This document shows, piece by piece, positions 24,945-33,978 of a DNA stretch of 64,000 nt. Source of the stretch: Treponema sp. JC4 (GTDB lineage: Bacteria; Spirochaetota; Spirochaetia; Treponematales; Treponemataceae). Under the pieces are notes generated by a model. That model was not told the origin of the DNA. It did not search any database and saw only the letters and a program-made list of their open reading frames with translations. Within the stretch, counting starts at the first letter, position 1. Every line of letters begins with the position of its first letter. The translations under genes were made by a program, and so were the position numbers. The stretch is taken from the NCBI RefSeq assembly GCF_000260795.1, contig NZ_AJGU01000012.1, positions 1 through 64,000 on the forward strand. The letters run 5' to 3'.

Positions 24945-25192
24945 GCCTTGTGTGCGGTGATAATTGTGTAACAGTAGGCGTTCACTGTGATTATTGCTCC
25001 ATCAATCCTGCAGTACCAGTTTTTGCCGTTCCGTGTAATCTCTGCCCGTTCGTCACAAACCCGTTCCCGACACCATCCAACAACGTCAGCCACATCTTCT
25101 CCAAGATTCAGATTGCGTCGTATTCGGTCAACTCCCATTGGCGTGGTATGTAATTGTGAAATATTCTCTAAAAGTGCGTTTTTGTTTTCCAT
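24941..25192 (-). CDS. DUF3781-like small protein
   Basis: An 83-residue protein beginning MENKNALLENISQLHTTPMG, then VDRIRRNLNL, which agrees with DUF3781 as I remember it. The upstream open frame to 25234 would add unmatched residues, so the ATG at 25192 is preferred. The sequence DVVGWCRERVC carries two cysteines. The function is unknown. It overlaps the SAP-like gene by four bases. The upstream WYL regulator gene (25238 onward) lies on the same strand and may control this set, but there is no direct evidence. Confidence 0.65.
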   Translation of the reverse strand: MENKNALLENISQLHTTPMGVDRIRRNLNLGEDVADVVGWCRERVCDERAEITRNGKNWYCRIDGAIITVNAYCYTIITAHKA

Positions 25193-25237
25193 AAAAGCAA
25201 TTCTATCACACAAAATATGACAACCTAATGTCATATT

Positions 25238-26173
25238 TTATTTATAAACTTGAACAGTTTGATTAGCCATATCAATAATTTTCTTGCGGATATTTTTTGG
25301 GGAAATAATCTGCAAATCTGGCCCAAAACTTAAAAGCATTCCTATAAGCCAAGTTTCATCTGGTGCAGAAAAACTTACAGAAAGGCTTCCGTCCTTGTGA
25401 GTTTTTATTTCAGAACATGCAAAAGAGTCTAAGAGATAAAATGCCATTTTTGCCGAAACTTTTGCCTTGATTTTGATAAGCGATTGAGCTTGAATAACAG
25501 GCGAATCCTCCATATTAGGGATAGCTCCAGTATCTTGAATTGTTACATTAGCAGCACGTCCTGTTTCTTTTACATTTACCATACGAGAAAGCTTAAAATA
25601 TCGTTCGGACTTTCTTGATGTACACCATCCCAAAAGATACCAGGCCTGCCCGCGATAAACGAGTTTCCATGGATGAACAATACGATGTTCCGAATTACCA
25701 CTTCCACTGAAATAATCAAACGAAACCTGACGTTTTTTCAGAATAGAGTCTCGAAGAAGTCCAAAAAGCTGTTTTACACCCTGACCTTCAGGACTCCAGG
25801 GAGAAAAATCCACTTCCAGCCAGTCAGTATCTTTTTGAACAAGTCTGGATAGTTTTTCAGCTGCTTTAATATTTGCATTTACAGCCGTAGCAGAATTCCC
25901 ACTTAAACTATTTAATGCTTTTACACTAGAGAGAATTGCAAGTTTTTCTTCTTCTGAAAGTACAGTTTTATCGAGGGCATATTTTTCAGAAATTGCAATA
26001 CCCCCACCCCGTCCTCGGAGTGCATAAACGGGAACTCCAGAAACAGAAAGTGCATCTATCCAGCGGTAAATAGTTCTTGTGGACACTCCAAAACGCTTTG
26101 CCATCTCAGCTGCAGTAACATTTTTTTTATCGATAAGAACATAAACAAATTCAAAAAGCTGATCGATTTGCAT
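25238..26173 (-). CDS. WYL-domain transcriptional regulator with N-terminal HTH
   Basis: A 311-residue protein. Residues about 1-55 form a winged-helix of the YafY type (KKNVTAAEMAKRFGVSTRTI, then YRWIDAL). A WYL domain follows at about 135-215 (HPWKLVYRGQAWYLLGWCTS followed by RKSERYFKLSRM). The C-terminal WCX region (DETWLIGMLLSFGPDLQIIS) is complete. WYL regulators bind ligands such as single-stranded nucleic acid or cyclic nucleotides and repress or activate nearby genes. The gene is divergent from exonuclease III gene xth (26261), which hints at a DNA-damage link, though that is only inference. Confidence 0.9.
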   Translation of the reverse strand: MQIDQLFEFVYVLIDKKNVTAAEMAKRFGVSTRTIYRWIDALSVSGVPVYALRGRGGGIAISEKYALDKTVLSEEEKLAILSSVKALNSLSGNSATAVNANIKAAEKLSRLVQKDTDWLEVDFSPWSPEGQGVKQLFGLLRDSILKKRQVSFDYFSGSGNSEHRIVHPWKLVYRGQAWYLLGWCTSRKSERYFKLSRMVNVKETGRAANVTIQDTGAIPNMEDSPVIQAQSLIKIKAKVSAKMAFYLLDSFACSEIKTHKDGSLSVSFSAPDETWLIGMLLSFGPDLQIISPKNIRKKIIDMANQTVQVYK

Positions 26174-26260
26174 AGAAAAAAATTATAACAGAAGTATCTG
26201 CTATAACAAACAAAAGTTTTGTAATATAATTTTCCTATCTCAATTATAAAGGACCCTCTT

Positions 26261-27091
26261 ATGGCAAAATTTATTTCCTGGAATATAGATTCATTGAACG
26301 CAGCACTCACATCAACCTCCGCAAGAGCCGTCATGTCGCAGGATGTACTCAGAAAAATCGCGGCTTATGATGCAGACATAATTGCAATTCAGGAAACAAA
26401 ACTGCCGGCAGAAGGCCCGTCCGCCACACACGTCGAGCTCCTGAAATCTTACTTTACCGGATACCATTTTGAATGGGTTTCTTCTGTGCCCCCTGCCAAA
26501 AAAGGCTACGCTGGCACAATGATTTTATACAAGGAAGGACTGAAGGCTGAAAAAATCGTGCCAAAATTAGGCGCACCAGACACAATGGATGATGAAGGCC
26601 GCCTTATCGCCCTCGAATTTGATAATTTCTATTTTGTAAACGTATACACTCCGAATTCCGGCGACGGACTCAAACGCCTTAAGGAACGCCAGCTCTGGGA
26701 TTCCCTCTACGCAGATTATCTTTCTTCCCTCGACCAGAAAAAAGCCGTCATTGCCTGTGGTGATTTCAACGTTGCCCACAAGGAAATTGACCTTGCAAAT
26801 CCTGCCAGCAACCATTTTTCTGCCGGCTTTACAGACGAAGAGCGCGAAGGCTTTACAAATCTCCTGGCAAAAGGTTTTACAGATAGCTTCCGTTTTATTC
26901 ACGGTGATGTAAAAGACATTTATTCCTGGTGGGGACAGCGAATCAAAACCAGCAAAATCAACAACTCGGGCTGGCGTATTGACTACTTTATCGTCAGCGA
27001 CCGCATCAAAGACAAAATCCAGAAATCCGAAATGATTGATTCCGGCCCAAGACAGGATCACACACCTATCCTTCTGGAAATTGAACTCTAG
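26261..27091 (+). CDS. xth: Exodeoxyribonuclease III / AP endonuclease
   Basis: A 276-residue protein of the exonuclease III/EEP family. The catalytic motifs are present in order: SWNIDSLNA, IAIQETKL, CGDFNVAHKEIDL, and the final DYFIVSDR and GPRQDHTPILLEIEL, providing the Glu, Asp, Asn and His residues that bind metal and attack the phosphodiester bond next to an abasic site. It repairs abasic sites and removes 3' blocking groups in base excision repair. It is complete, and faces the WYL gene across a 87-bp divergent promoter region. Confidence 0.95.
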   Translation: MAKFISWNIDSLNAALTSTSARAVMSQDVLRKIAAYDADIIAIQETKLPAEGPSATHVELLKSYFTGYHFEWVSSVPPAKKGYAGTMILYKEGLKAEKIVPKLGAPDTMDDEGRLIALEFDNFYFVNVYTPNSGDGLKRLKERQLWDSLYADYLSSLDQKKAVIACGDFNVAHKEIDLANPASNHFSAGFTDEEREGFTNLLAKGFTDSFRFIHGDVKDIYSWWGQRIKTSKINNSGWRIDYFIVSDRIKDKIQKSEMIDSGPRQDHTPILLEIEL

Positions 27092-27097
27092 TTTTTC

Positions 27098-27475
27098 TTA
27101 CTTCAAATGCTGAATAAGAGCAATGTTTACTCCTGTTGGAGATTCAAGCATTGCAGATTTTGAAGTTTTAGTATCGACTGTCTCATCTTTGTAGATATTT
27201 TTGAAGCCTTTATTAAGAAGCATTGTGTAGGCTTCTTCAAAATTATCAACGTTTATACGGATTCCTGAAATATCACGGGTAATATTTTCTGTAGACTTCA
27301 ACACATCAAGGTAAAAGCCGTTTGCGTCTTTCATGCGGAAAACAGTGTCCTTGCGGTCGGCGATTTCGATTCCTTCTTTTGTATGATGCTTTTCAAATCC
27401 AAGCTCTTCAAAAATCTTGATTACGTTTTCCGGCTGGGAACTTGCAATAAATGGATTAAAGGTTGTAATTTTCAT
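27098..27475 (-). CDS. VOC-family (glyoxalase/bleomycin-resistance-like) protein
   Basis: A 125-residue protein starting MKITTFNPFIASSQPENVIK, with two beta-alpha-beta-beta-beta halves of the vicinal-oxygen-chelate fold (FEELGFEKHHTKEGIEIA, FYLDVLKSTENITRDISGI, and MLESPTGVNIALIQH). These are small dioxygenase, isomerase or binding proteins with an unknown ligand. The typical metal-binding His of the first strand is not obvious, so it may not be an enzyme. It lies convergent with xth. Confidence 0.75.
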   Translation of the reverse strand: MKITTFNPFIASSQPENVIKIFEELGFEKHHTKEGIEIADRKDTVFRMKDANGFYLDVLKSTENITRDISGIRINVDNFEEAYTMLLNKGFKNIYKDETVDTKTSKSAMLESPTGVNIALIQHLK

Positions 27476-27516
27476 TAGTTTTATCCTCCGTTTAAAATTA
27501 TAACACAGGAAAATAA

Positions 27517-27690
27517 AAACAAAAGAGGGAGAAGTCTCCCCCTCGCTCCAGCCCGCATACGGTCTTCCGCTACCCCCTCTGCGGGGGTGTGGAGGCTTAC
27601 TGGTAAGCCATGTGTTATAGCAAAGCGTTAAAAAAATTGCAAAAGCAATTTTTAGCTTTACCTATCTCCCCCGCAACGCCCCCGGTTGCC
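27517..27690. repeat. Dispersed intergenic repeat, family A, copy 1
   Basis: Between the VOC gene and the large lipoprotein gene a C-rich segment (27517-27600) and a second one (about 27662-27690) resemble, on the reverse strand, the intergenic stretch at 46641-46728. Shared pieces are the GGGGTAGCG-AAGAC core followed by GGCTG-AGCGAGGGG-AAG. The rest of this 295-bp gap holds an AT-rich hairpin (TAAAAATTGC / GCAAAAGCAATTTTTA type) near 27620-27655. No gene is visible here. Confidence 0.55.
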
Positions 27691-27770
27691 GAGGACATTG
27701 CAGAAAGCATATACAGAATATATTCTTAACTCAGAATCCCTTCTAAAGATTCTGAATCAAATTTTGTTAA

Positions 27771-30700
27771 TTACTGGTTATTAGGTGATATTTTATAAAC
27801 ATGACTAAGTATAGACTCTTTTGATTCAAAAACAAGCGAATAAGCATAATACTGATATTTATCAGATAGATGTATCTTATATTCACACTTATTTATATCG
27901 GAATAGTATTCCAAATTTGAGACTGTTTCCACATAAGAAAGAAGAGAAGTATCCATATATGTTTCGTCGAAATTAGCACTTGTTTCATACTTATAGATTT
28001 TATAAGATGCTCCGCTTTCATACGGCAGCATTAAAGCTTTAACAATAGGTGAACCATTTTCAAAATCGTCTACAAAAGGTACTATATCAGCAATTGAATT
28101 TACTATTTCGTATACATAGCTCATTAAAGAGCTTTCACCATTAATAATCGTTTTAATTGCATAATACTGATATTCAAAAGAATTCGGTGTAACTGCATAT
28201 TCATGCACATCTTTAGAAATGCTTGCCTTTTTAGTTAATAATGAAGTGTCAAAATAAGATACATTAATTCTTCTTTTGCTTGAATAAGACCATACTTCAT
28301 ATGAATCAGCCGCATCATCTGAATCCCAGCGAATACTATTCAGTAATTTAGAAATATATGGAGCTTTAAACACCTTAATTATATTACTAAAACTGCTGTA
28401 GCCATCAGAATTCATAACGGCATAATACGCATATTTAGCATTCATATATCTGGACGATAAATCATATGTTGATTCAGATATTTCATCTTGATAGTTCAGT
28501 TCTGAAATATCAAAATTGCTTACATCAATATTTTCATTGCTTGAATATGAGTATAATTTTACAGAATCACAGTTCCAGGAAAGTTTTGAACCTGTAAGGG
28601 TAAGCACAGGTGTCGGACATATTTTTATGATATTACTAAAATCAGTTTCATAACCATTTAATTTGCCTTTAATTGCATAATAAATGTAGTTATTGCTTTT
28701 ATTTTCTGCAATTGCATAAGAACAAGTAGTAACATTTTCTTCTGGAGACATCAAAGATGTATCAACATTGGAAGATTCAAGGTTACTTTCGCTTGTATAA
28801 GAATATACATCAAATGAATCATAACTATTGTAGTTATCCCAATCAATTTTATTTGAGGAATAATTTATATATGGAGCCTCCCCAGTAAAAGTCTTTATAA
28901 CATTACTGAAACCAGAAGTATTTCCATTATCATAAACAGCCTTAACAGCATAATATGTATACATATAGTAACTACTAGAAAGTGAATAAGAGTTATTTGA
29001 TGTTGTATAAGGATAATCATCAAATAATCCAGTATCAAAATCATCTTCACTCAAATCGTTATCAGTTTTATAGGAATAAACTTTATAAGTAGTAGCATCA
29101 TTAATGATATCCCATGTTATTGAAGATCCTGATTGTGAAATTACTGGTGCCGGGAAATACACTTTTATTACATTACTTACAGTAAATTCTTCATTTGAAT
29201 CTGTTGTTTTTACAGCATAGTATCTGATTTTGTTACTATTGCTGTTAGGAAGTGTAATACAACATGACTGTGTTGGCAAAGAAGCCTTTGTCATTTTTGT
29301 AATATCAAATGTGTTTGTATCAAGATTTTCGCTTGATTCATAAGAATAAAGTACGTAAGAAAGACCTTTTATTTTTTCCCAGGTAATTTTGGAATCTGAA
29401 TCTGAATAAGAAATAACAGGTTTCGGAACAATTTTTATAACATTACTGTAACGAGATGATTCATCGTTTTCAAAATTAGCTTTTACGGCATAATATTCAT
29501 ACATAACTGAACTTGTTTCAGAAATACTAAATTTTGTAGAAGTTTGTGTTTCAAGCGCATCTTTGAAATTTCCAGTATTAAAAAACCCTTCAAGACCTTC
29601 TACAGGAAGATTTTCTTTACTTGAATATTTATATACAGAATATGATAGAGCATCAGTTATGCTGTCCCAGGTAATCTTGGAATCTGAGTAATCAATTACA
29701 GGAACTTTGGCTGGAGAAATGCGTACAATTTCGCTAAAGCCTGTTTTATCACTATATACTGCAAAATAGGTATATTTATCGGCAGCAATATCGGCTGTAA
29801 CATCGTATTCTGTAACATTCCCTACATCTACAGAATCTCCGCCACTAACTAAAGTCATAGTATATTCATTATTTACAGACAATAAATCATTATCTGCTTT
29901 TTTATAAACTTTATATGAACTTACACCTGAAACACTTTCCCAGGTAATTTTTGAAACAGAGTCAGCATAAGAGTAGTTAAGTGCTAATTTCTTAGGCAAG
30001 ATTTTTATTACATTACTAAAATCTGATTCATAGCCATTTGCTTTTACGGCTACATACAAATAATCTTTATAACTTTTGTAATCGTAATAGCTAAAGCTTG
30101 ATATATCATAAGATGTTTCATTATAGACATATTTCTTTTTCTCAAACAAACTTGTATCAAAAACACCATTATTATCATTTATATCAGATGAATAGTAATA
30201 AACGTAATAGGTGCTTACATCTGGAATAGCATTCCAAAGGATTTTATCACCATCTTTGTAGATTGTAACATAGTTTCCGTCTTTTATAGTTTCTTCACTT
30301 TTGCTTGTGCTGCCGCTGCAGATTTTTACAAAAAGACTGTAGGTAATTTTTGCAGCTTCACCATCATTTTGATAAACTGCAACATTCACAGTGTAATAAC
30401 CGCTTGGAATATTTTTTTCCTTAAAAGTAACAGCAGAATATGCAATGTCATTTTCAGTTTTTGAGTCAGAAAAATCTTCTGGTGTAAATGATTTAGAATA
30501 AGATGTATTTAAAGAAGAATCATCAGAAGTCATAGTTATGACAACTTTTCCGGAATTTTTTGCAGGGAACCATAGTTTTAATTCAATTGCACCAGTTCCA
30601 GTAAATTCCTTTAAGTTAAAACTAAGATAATTTTTTCCATAAGTTACATTATGTTCAATTGTATCTTCCAGCACCTGAGTATTTTCTTTAAAAGCCTTAA

Positions 30701-31001
30701 GTGTAAAAGTCCATTTACCAGCAGTAACTTCAAGGCTGTTATAATTGCTAATATCGCTGTAAGAAACCCAGGTATAGAGTTTTATTTCTTTACCATCTTT
30801 CGGCTGTCCCCACAATTCATAAGAAAGGTCTTCTTTTGCATGAGCCTCTGGTAGAATTGTTCTTTCTGAATCCAAGGCTATAGAAATATATGCTTTTGAA
30901 TTATTGTCTGCTTCTGTGCTTTCGTTTAAAAGATTTGAACATGAGAAGAAAGCAAAGAGGCTTAATATTACTAAAATTTGAAATGTAAAAAACTTTTTCA
31001 T
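27771..31001 (-). CDS. Large lipoprotein with about nine FN3-like repeats
   Basis: A 1076-residue lipoprotein. The signal sequence MKKFFTFQILVILSLFAFFSC ends in the lipobox cysteine at residue 21. After an N-terminal beta-rich region (about 40-230) come repeats of about 75-85 residues, each with a motif such as SKITWDSITDALSYSVYKYSS, a DTSLF or FDTSL turn, a YYAVKA strand and a SNVIKI end. About nine copies are seen. The repeats resemble fibronectin type III domains. It is probably exposed at the cell surface and binds other proteins or glycans. It follows a second lipoprotein gene (31014-32192) after a gap of 12 bases and is probably cotranscribed with it. Confidence 0.8.
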   Translation of the reverse strand: MKKFFTFQILVILSLFAFFSCSNLLNESTEADNNSKAYISIALDSERTILPEAHAKEDLSYELWGQPKDGKEIKLYTWVSYSDISNYNSLEVTAGKWTFTLKAFKENTQVLEDTIEHNVTYGKNYLSFNLKEFTGTGAIELKLWFPAKNSGKVVITMTSDDSSLNTSYSKSFTPEDFSDSKTENDIAYSAVTFKEKNIPSGYYTVNVAVYQNDGEAAKITYSLFVKICSGSTSKSEETIKDGNYVTIYKDGDKILWNAIPDVSTYYVYYYSSDINDNNGVFDTSLFEKKKYVYNETSYDISSFSYYDYKSYKDYLYVAVKANGYESDFSNVIKILPKKLALNYSYADSVSKITWESVSGVSSYKVYKKADNDLLSVNNEYTMTLVSGGDSVDVGNVTEYDVTADIAADKYTYFAVYSDKTGFSEIVRISPAKVPVIDYSDSKITWDSITDALSYSVYKYSSKENLPVEGLEGFFNTGNFKDALETQTSTKFSISETSSVMYEYYAVKANFENDESSRYSNVIKIVPKPVISYSDSDSKITWEKIKGLSYVLYSYESSENLDTNTFDITKMTKASLPTQSCCITLPNSNSNKIRYYAVKTTDSNEEFTVSNVIKVYFPAPVISQSGSSITWDIINDATTYKVYSYKTDNDLSEDDFDTGLFDDYPYTTSNNSYSLSSSYYMYTYYAVKAVYDNGNTSGFSNVIKTFTGEAPYINYSSNKIDWDNYNSYDSFDVYSYTSESNLESSNVDTSLMSPEENVTTCSYAIAENKSNNYIYYAIKGKLNGYETDFSNIIKICPTPVLTLTGSKLSWNCDSVKLYSYSSNENIDVSNFDISELNYQDEISESTYDLSSRYMNAKYAYYAVMNSDGYSSFSNIIKVFKAPYISKLLNSIRWDSDDAADSYEVWSYSSKRRINVSYFDTSLLTKKASISKDVHEYAVTPNSFEYQYYAIKTIINGESSLMSYVYEIVNSIADIVPFVDDFENGSPIVKALMLPYESGASYKIYKYETSANFDETYMDTSLLSYVETVSNLEYYSDINKCEYKIHLSDKYQYYAYSLVFESKESILSHVYKISPNNQ

Positions 31002-31013
31002 AAACTTTATCTC

Positions 31014-32192
31014 CTATCTGATTCTAAACTCTGCTGTCTGTGAATATTTGTAGCCTTCTTCATCAGTAACAACCAGCATGACTACATGGTTCTGGTTATA
31101 TTCTGTTGTTTCCGGGTCAATAATATCTTTTGTAAGTACAAAAAAGCCGTTTGTAATATCTGTTCTTTTAGTTCCATCAAGATACCATTCATATTTGACA
31201 TAAGTATCTTTTGCTACAAAAGTTTTTGCTTCAGATTTGTAAGAGAATAATTTATTTAAATCCGTCTGAGATATGATTGTAATATCTAAATCAAAACTCT
31301 GATTATTTGACACATATACATCATAAGTAACAGACTTGTTGCCATAGGTAAGAGTTATTTTTTGAAATCCATTTTCAAACAGAGTTTTTGGAGAATAAGA
31401 AAAATCTTTAACCTCTTTTGTTATACTGTCCGAATAGTTTGCTTCAAGCACAAGACCAGTTAAATCTACATCATCTCCTAACTGGTATGAAGTTTTTCTA
31501 GCCGTTTTTTTTATGCTAATTGATTCAAGAGTGGTTAATAAAACTTCGACAGGAATCTTTACAACCTGGTCTTTATATGTAATGTATAAATTCTGGGAAC
31601 CAGCTTCTGTAAATGCTTCAGGTGAAACTGTAAGTTCTGAAACCGCAATTTTTTCTTCCCTACCACTCTTGTAAACAGCCACAAGTGACAGGCCATCTAA
31701 ATCAGGTTTTTCATATTTGTAATATTCTGTTTTTGTAAGAGAATTAGTAACTTTTAATGATGTAATAGCATCATCAGAAAAATCATCTGTCTTTACACTG
31801 ATAGAACTTCCTGTAGATTTATTACCATTTTTATCATATGCATAGATTGTAAATACATAATTAGTGCCTGCTGTAAGGCCTGTTACTTCATAACTGCTTT
31901 CTGTAGTCTCTTTTGGTTCTTTAAGAGAACCGTTTGCTGGAGAGGCAGAAATAACAAGTTTTGCAAAGTTTTCTGTATTTGGGTTAGACCATGACAGTAA
32001 AACTGAATCAGTTCCTGTTGCTCTACCAGAAAAGGCCGAAACATTTTTATAGTCCCATACTACATTTACTGCAGACTTTACTTCTGGTGCCTCCTGAGCA
32101 CACGACATGATTAATAGAGAAAAAGAACACAAAGCTGTTAGCAGATGTGTAATTTTTTTGAGAAGCAGATTGCTCCTGACTGAAACTTTCAT
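31014..32192 (-). CDS. Lipoprotein with FN3 and Ig-like (bIg3) domains
   Basis: A 392-residue lipoprotein with signal peptide and lipobox IMSC (Cys31). A FN3-like domain follows (about 45-130, including DSVLLSWSNPNTENFAKLVI, TGLTAGTNYVFTIYAYDKNG). Then come two Ig-like segments of the bIg3 type, each with a TYKDQVV- or TYGNKSV-like end. The C-terminal PKD-like segment (VKYEWYLDGTKRTDI) ends the protein. The role is probably surface binding or structural. A GGAGG SD lies 6-7 bases before the ATG. The leader upstream holds an inverted repeat and a G8 tract. Confidence 0.8.
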   Translation of the reverse strand: MKVSVRSNLLLKKITHLLTALCSFSLLIMSCAQEAPEVKSAVNVVWDYKNVSAFSGRATGTDSVLLSWSNPNTENFAKLVISASPANGSLKEPKETTESSYEVTGLTAGTNYVFTIYAYDKNGNKSTGSSISVKTDDFSDDAITSLKVTNSLTKTEYYKYEKPDLDGLSLVAVYKSGREEKIAVSELTVSPEAFTEAGSQNLYITYKDQVVKIPVEVLLTTLESISIKKTARKTSYQLGDDVDLTGLVLEANYSDSITKEVKDFSYSPKTLFENGFQKITLTYGNKSVTYDVYVSNNQSFDLDITIISQTDLNKLFSYKSEAKTFVAKDTYVKYEWYLDGTKRTDITNGFFVLTKDIIDPETTEYNQNHVVMLVVTDEEGYKYSQTAEFRIR

Positions 32193-32230
32193 AAATGGTC
32201 CTCCGATTAAGACTTTTTTTTAAAGATTTG

Positions 32231-32290
32231 AGAAGAATTCTCTTAGTGATTTCTTACTTTGAAATCACTATACAGATTACCCCCCCCGAA
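32231..32290 (-). promoter_or_regulatory. Upstream region of the lipoprotein operon with G8 tract and hairpin
   Basis: On the lipoprotein coding strand this leader holds a run of eight G (plus-strand C at 32280-32287) and then a perfect 10-bp inverted repeat (TAGTGATTTC at 32244-32253 with GAAATCACTA at 32261-32270, seven-base loop), about 50 to 95 bases before the ATG. Poly-G tracts upstream of surface-protein genes are known to alter expression by slippage in Treponema pallidum. Here the position relative to the transcription start is unknown. Confidence 0.5.
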
Positions 32291-32355
32291 TACCTTAGTC
32301 AATACAATACACTGTAATAGGAGAACCTTTTTTATAAAAAGAGAGTTAGAAGAGT

Positions 32356-33177
32356 TTACAACACATGCTTTCTTAAGAAATCTGCAATGCCGTCTTCGTT
32401 GTTATTTTTTTCTGTGACAAAATCAGCAATTTTCTTAATTTCGGGAAGGCCGTTACACATGGCAACACCGTAACCGGCCATTCTGATAAGGGATTCATCA
32501 TTCATGCTGTCGCCAAAACCCATAGCTTTGGATATTGGAAATCCAAGATGCTCACAAAGCCATTTTACAGATTCACCCTTTCCGCACTCTGGAGGAAGCA
32601 CTTCAAGAAAGAAGGGTTTGCTGGTAAAAATAACAGCTTTATCACCGAATTCGCCGCGGAGTGTATCCTGAAGTTTCAGAAGATCAGAAGGCTCACCTGG
32701 AATCAGCATTTTGGTAAAACCCTGCTGCAGGAAGTCCTCATAATTTTCGACAGCAGCACCTTTAAGGCCGCACAAATCAACATCGAGTTTTGTCCATTTT
32801 GTTTCCTGGGCATAGTAAATCGTATCAGGAGTGTAAACTTCTGTTTTATATCCGGCTTCTTCTGCAAGCTGATTTGCTCGGATTAAAACTTCAGGTGCGA
32901 CTTTTTTGCAGAAAATCTGCTGACGCTTATGCAGGTCAAAAATACTGCAGCCGTTAATTGCAATCAAAAATCTTCCGGCTTCCTTTCCTGCAATTTCAAG
33001 CTGGCGAACAAAAGGAAGAATTGCATCTTCTGCACGGCCGGAACAAAGAACAATATAAATACCACGTTCTGCACATTCTCGCAAAGCTAAAACTGTAGCA
33101 TCTGTAATTTTTCTGTCATCATTAAGAAGTGTATCATCAAGGTCTAAAGCAATAAGCTTTACATCTAATTTTTCCAT
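32356..33177 (-). CDS. Cof-type HAD-family hydrolase
   Basis: A 273-residue HAD phosphatase. Motif I is ALDLDDTLLNDD (nucleophile Asp12 region), motif IV is GFGDSMNDESLIRMAGYGVAM, and motif II is LCSGR. The C2B cap of the Cof type is present. Such enzymes dephosphorylate sugar phosphates, nucleotides or flavin phosphates with Mg2+. The substrate is unknown. The next gene upstream, the dehydratase-like tcdA, starts on the same strand only a few bases away (33184). Confidence 0.9.
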   Translation of the reverse strand: MEKLDVKLIALDLDDTLLNDDRKITDATVLALRECAERGIYIVLCSGRAEDAILPFVRQLEIAGKEAGRFLIAINGCSIFDLHKRQQIFCKKVAPEVLIRANQLAEEAGYKTEVYTPDTIYYAQETKWTKLDVDLCGLKGAAVENYEDFLQQGFTKMLIPGEPSDLLKLQDTLRGEFGDKAVIFTSKPFFLEVLPPECGKGESVKWLCEHLGFPISKAMGFGDSMNDESLIRMAGYGVAMCNGLPEIKKIADFVTEKNNNEDGIADFLRKHVL

Positions 33178-33183
33178 AAATTT

Positions 33184-33957
33184 CTATTCCTTAAATAAAT
33201 CTGTTACGTGGAATTGAGTTAAATCTTTTATAACTTCGGCAGCAATCATCATTCCTGCGGCAGAAGGAACAAAGGCATTACTTCCAGGAGTCTGTTTTTT
33301 TGGAGCCCCTTTGCGTTCAACTCCTGAGCTATCCACAAAATCAGAGGCACTCTCATCAGCTTTTGGAGGAATTGCTGTTTCCGTAGAAAAAACAACCTTC
33401 AATCTTTTAATCCGGCGCTTTTTCAACTCATTACGCATAACACGGGCAAGCGGGCAGACAGAGGTTCTTGTGATATCTGCAACCTTAAGTTTAGAAGGGT
33501 CAACCTTATTACCCGCACCCATGCAGCTGATAACCGGCTTTTTTAGAGCTTTAGCTCGCGTGATAATTTCAAGCTTTCCCGTAACGGTATCAATGCAATC
33601 TACAATATAATCATACTGAGAAAAATCAAACTGGTCAGCGGTTTCTGGCATGTAAAAAGTCTTCCATTTAGTAACCTTGCAGTCCGGATTAATATCGTGA
33701 ATACGATCTTCGGCAACATCAACCTTATCTTTTCCGATTGTAGAATGAAGGGCATAAAGCTGGCGGTTCAGATTTGAAAGACAGATTTTATCATCATCAA
33801 CAATATCAATTGCACCGATTCCCGAACGAACAAGTGCCTCTACAACATAGCTGCCTACCCCTCCAATGCCAAATACAATTACCCTGGCATTGTAGATTTT
33901 TTCCATATTCTCTTTTCCAAAGGTGAGGCTTGTTCTTGTAAACTGATTCTTATTCAT
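33184..33957 (-). CDS. tcdA: tRNA threonylcarbamoyladenosine dehydratase (TcdA/ThiF-type)
   Basis: A roughly 257-residue E1-like adenylating enzyme. The nucleotide-binding GIGGVGSYVVEALVRSGIG and the following DDDKICLSNLNRQLYALHST match TcdA/CsdL, which cyclises t6A in tRNA to the ct6A form in an ATP-dependent reaction. The catalytic Cys region SCMGAGNKVDPSKLKVADIT is present. The start MNKNQFTRTSLTFGKENMEK (33957) agrees best with the family; an upstream in-frame ATG at 33978 is also possible. It is followed by the HAD hydrolase gene and preceded by a TatD-like gene. Confidence 0.85.
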   Translation of the reverse strand: MNKNQFTRTSLTFGKENMEKIYNARVIVFGIGGVGSYVVEALVRSGIGAIDIVDDDKICLSNLNRQLYALHSTIGKDKVDVAEDRIHDINPDCKVTKWKTFYMPETADQFDFSQYDYIVDCIDTVTGKLEIITRAKALKKPVISCMGAGNKVDPSKLKVADITRTSVCPLARVMRNELKKRRIKRLKVVFSTETAIPPKADESASDFVDSSGVERKGAPKKQTPGSNAFVPSAAGMMIAAEVIKDLTQFHVTDLFKE

Positions 33958-33978
33958 AAAAATATCTTTTACCACCAT

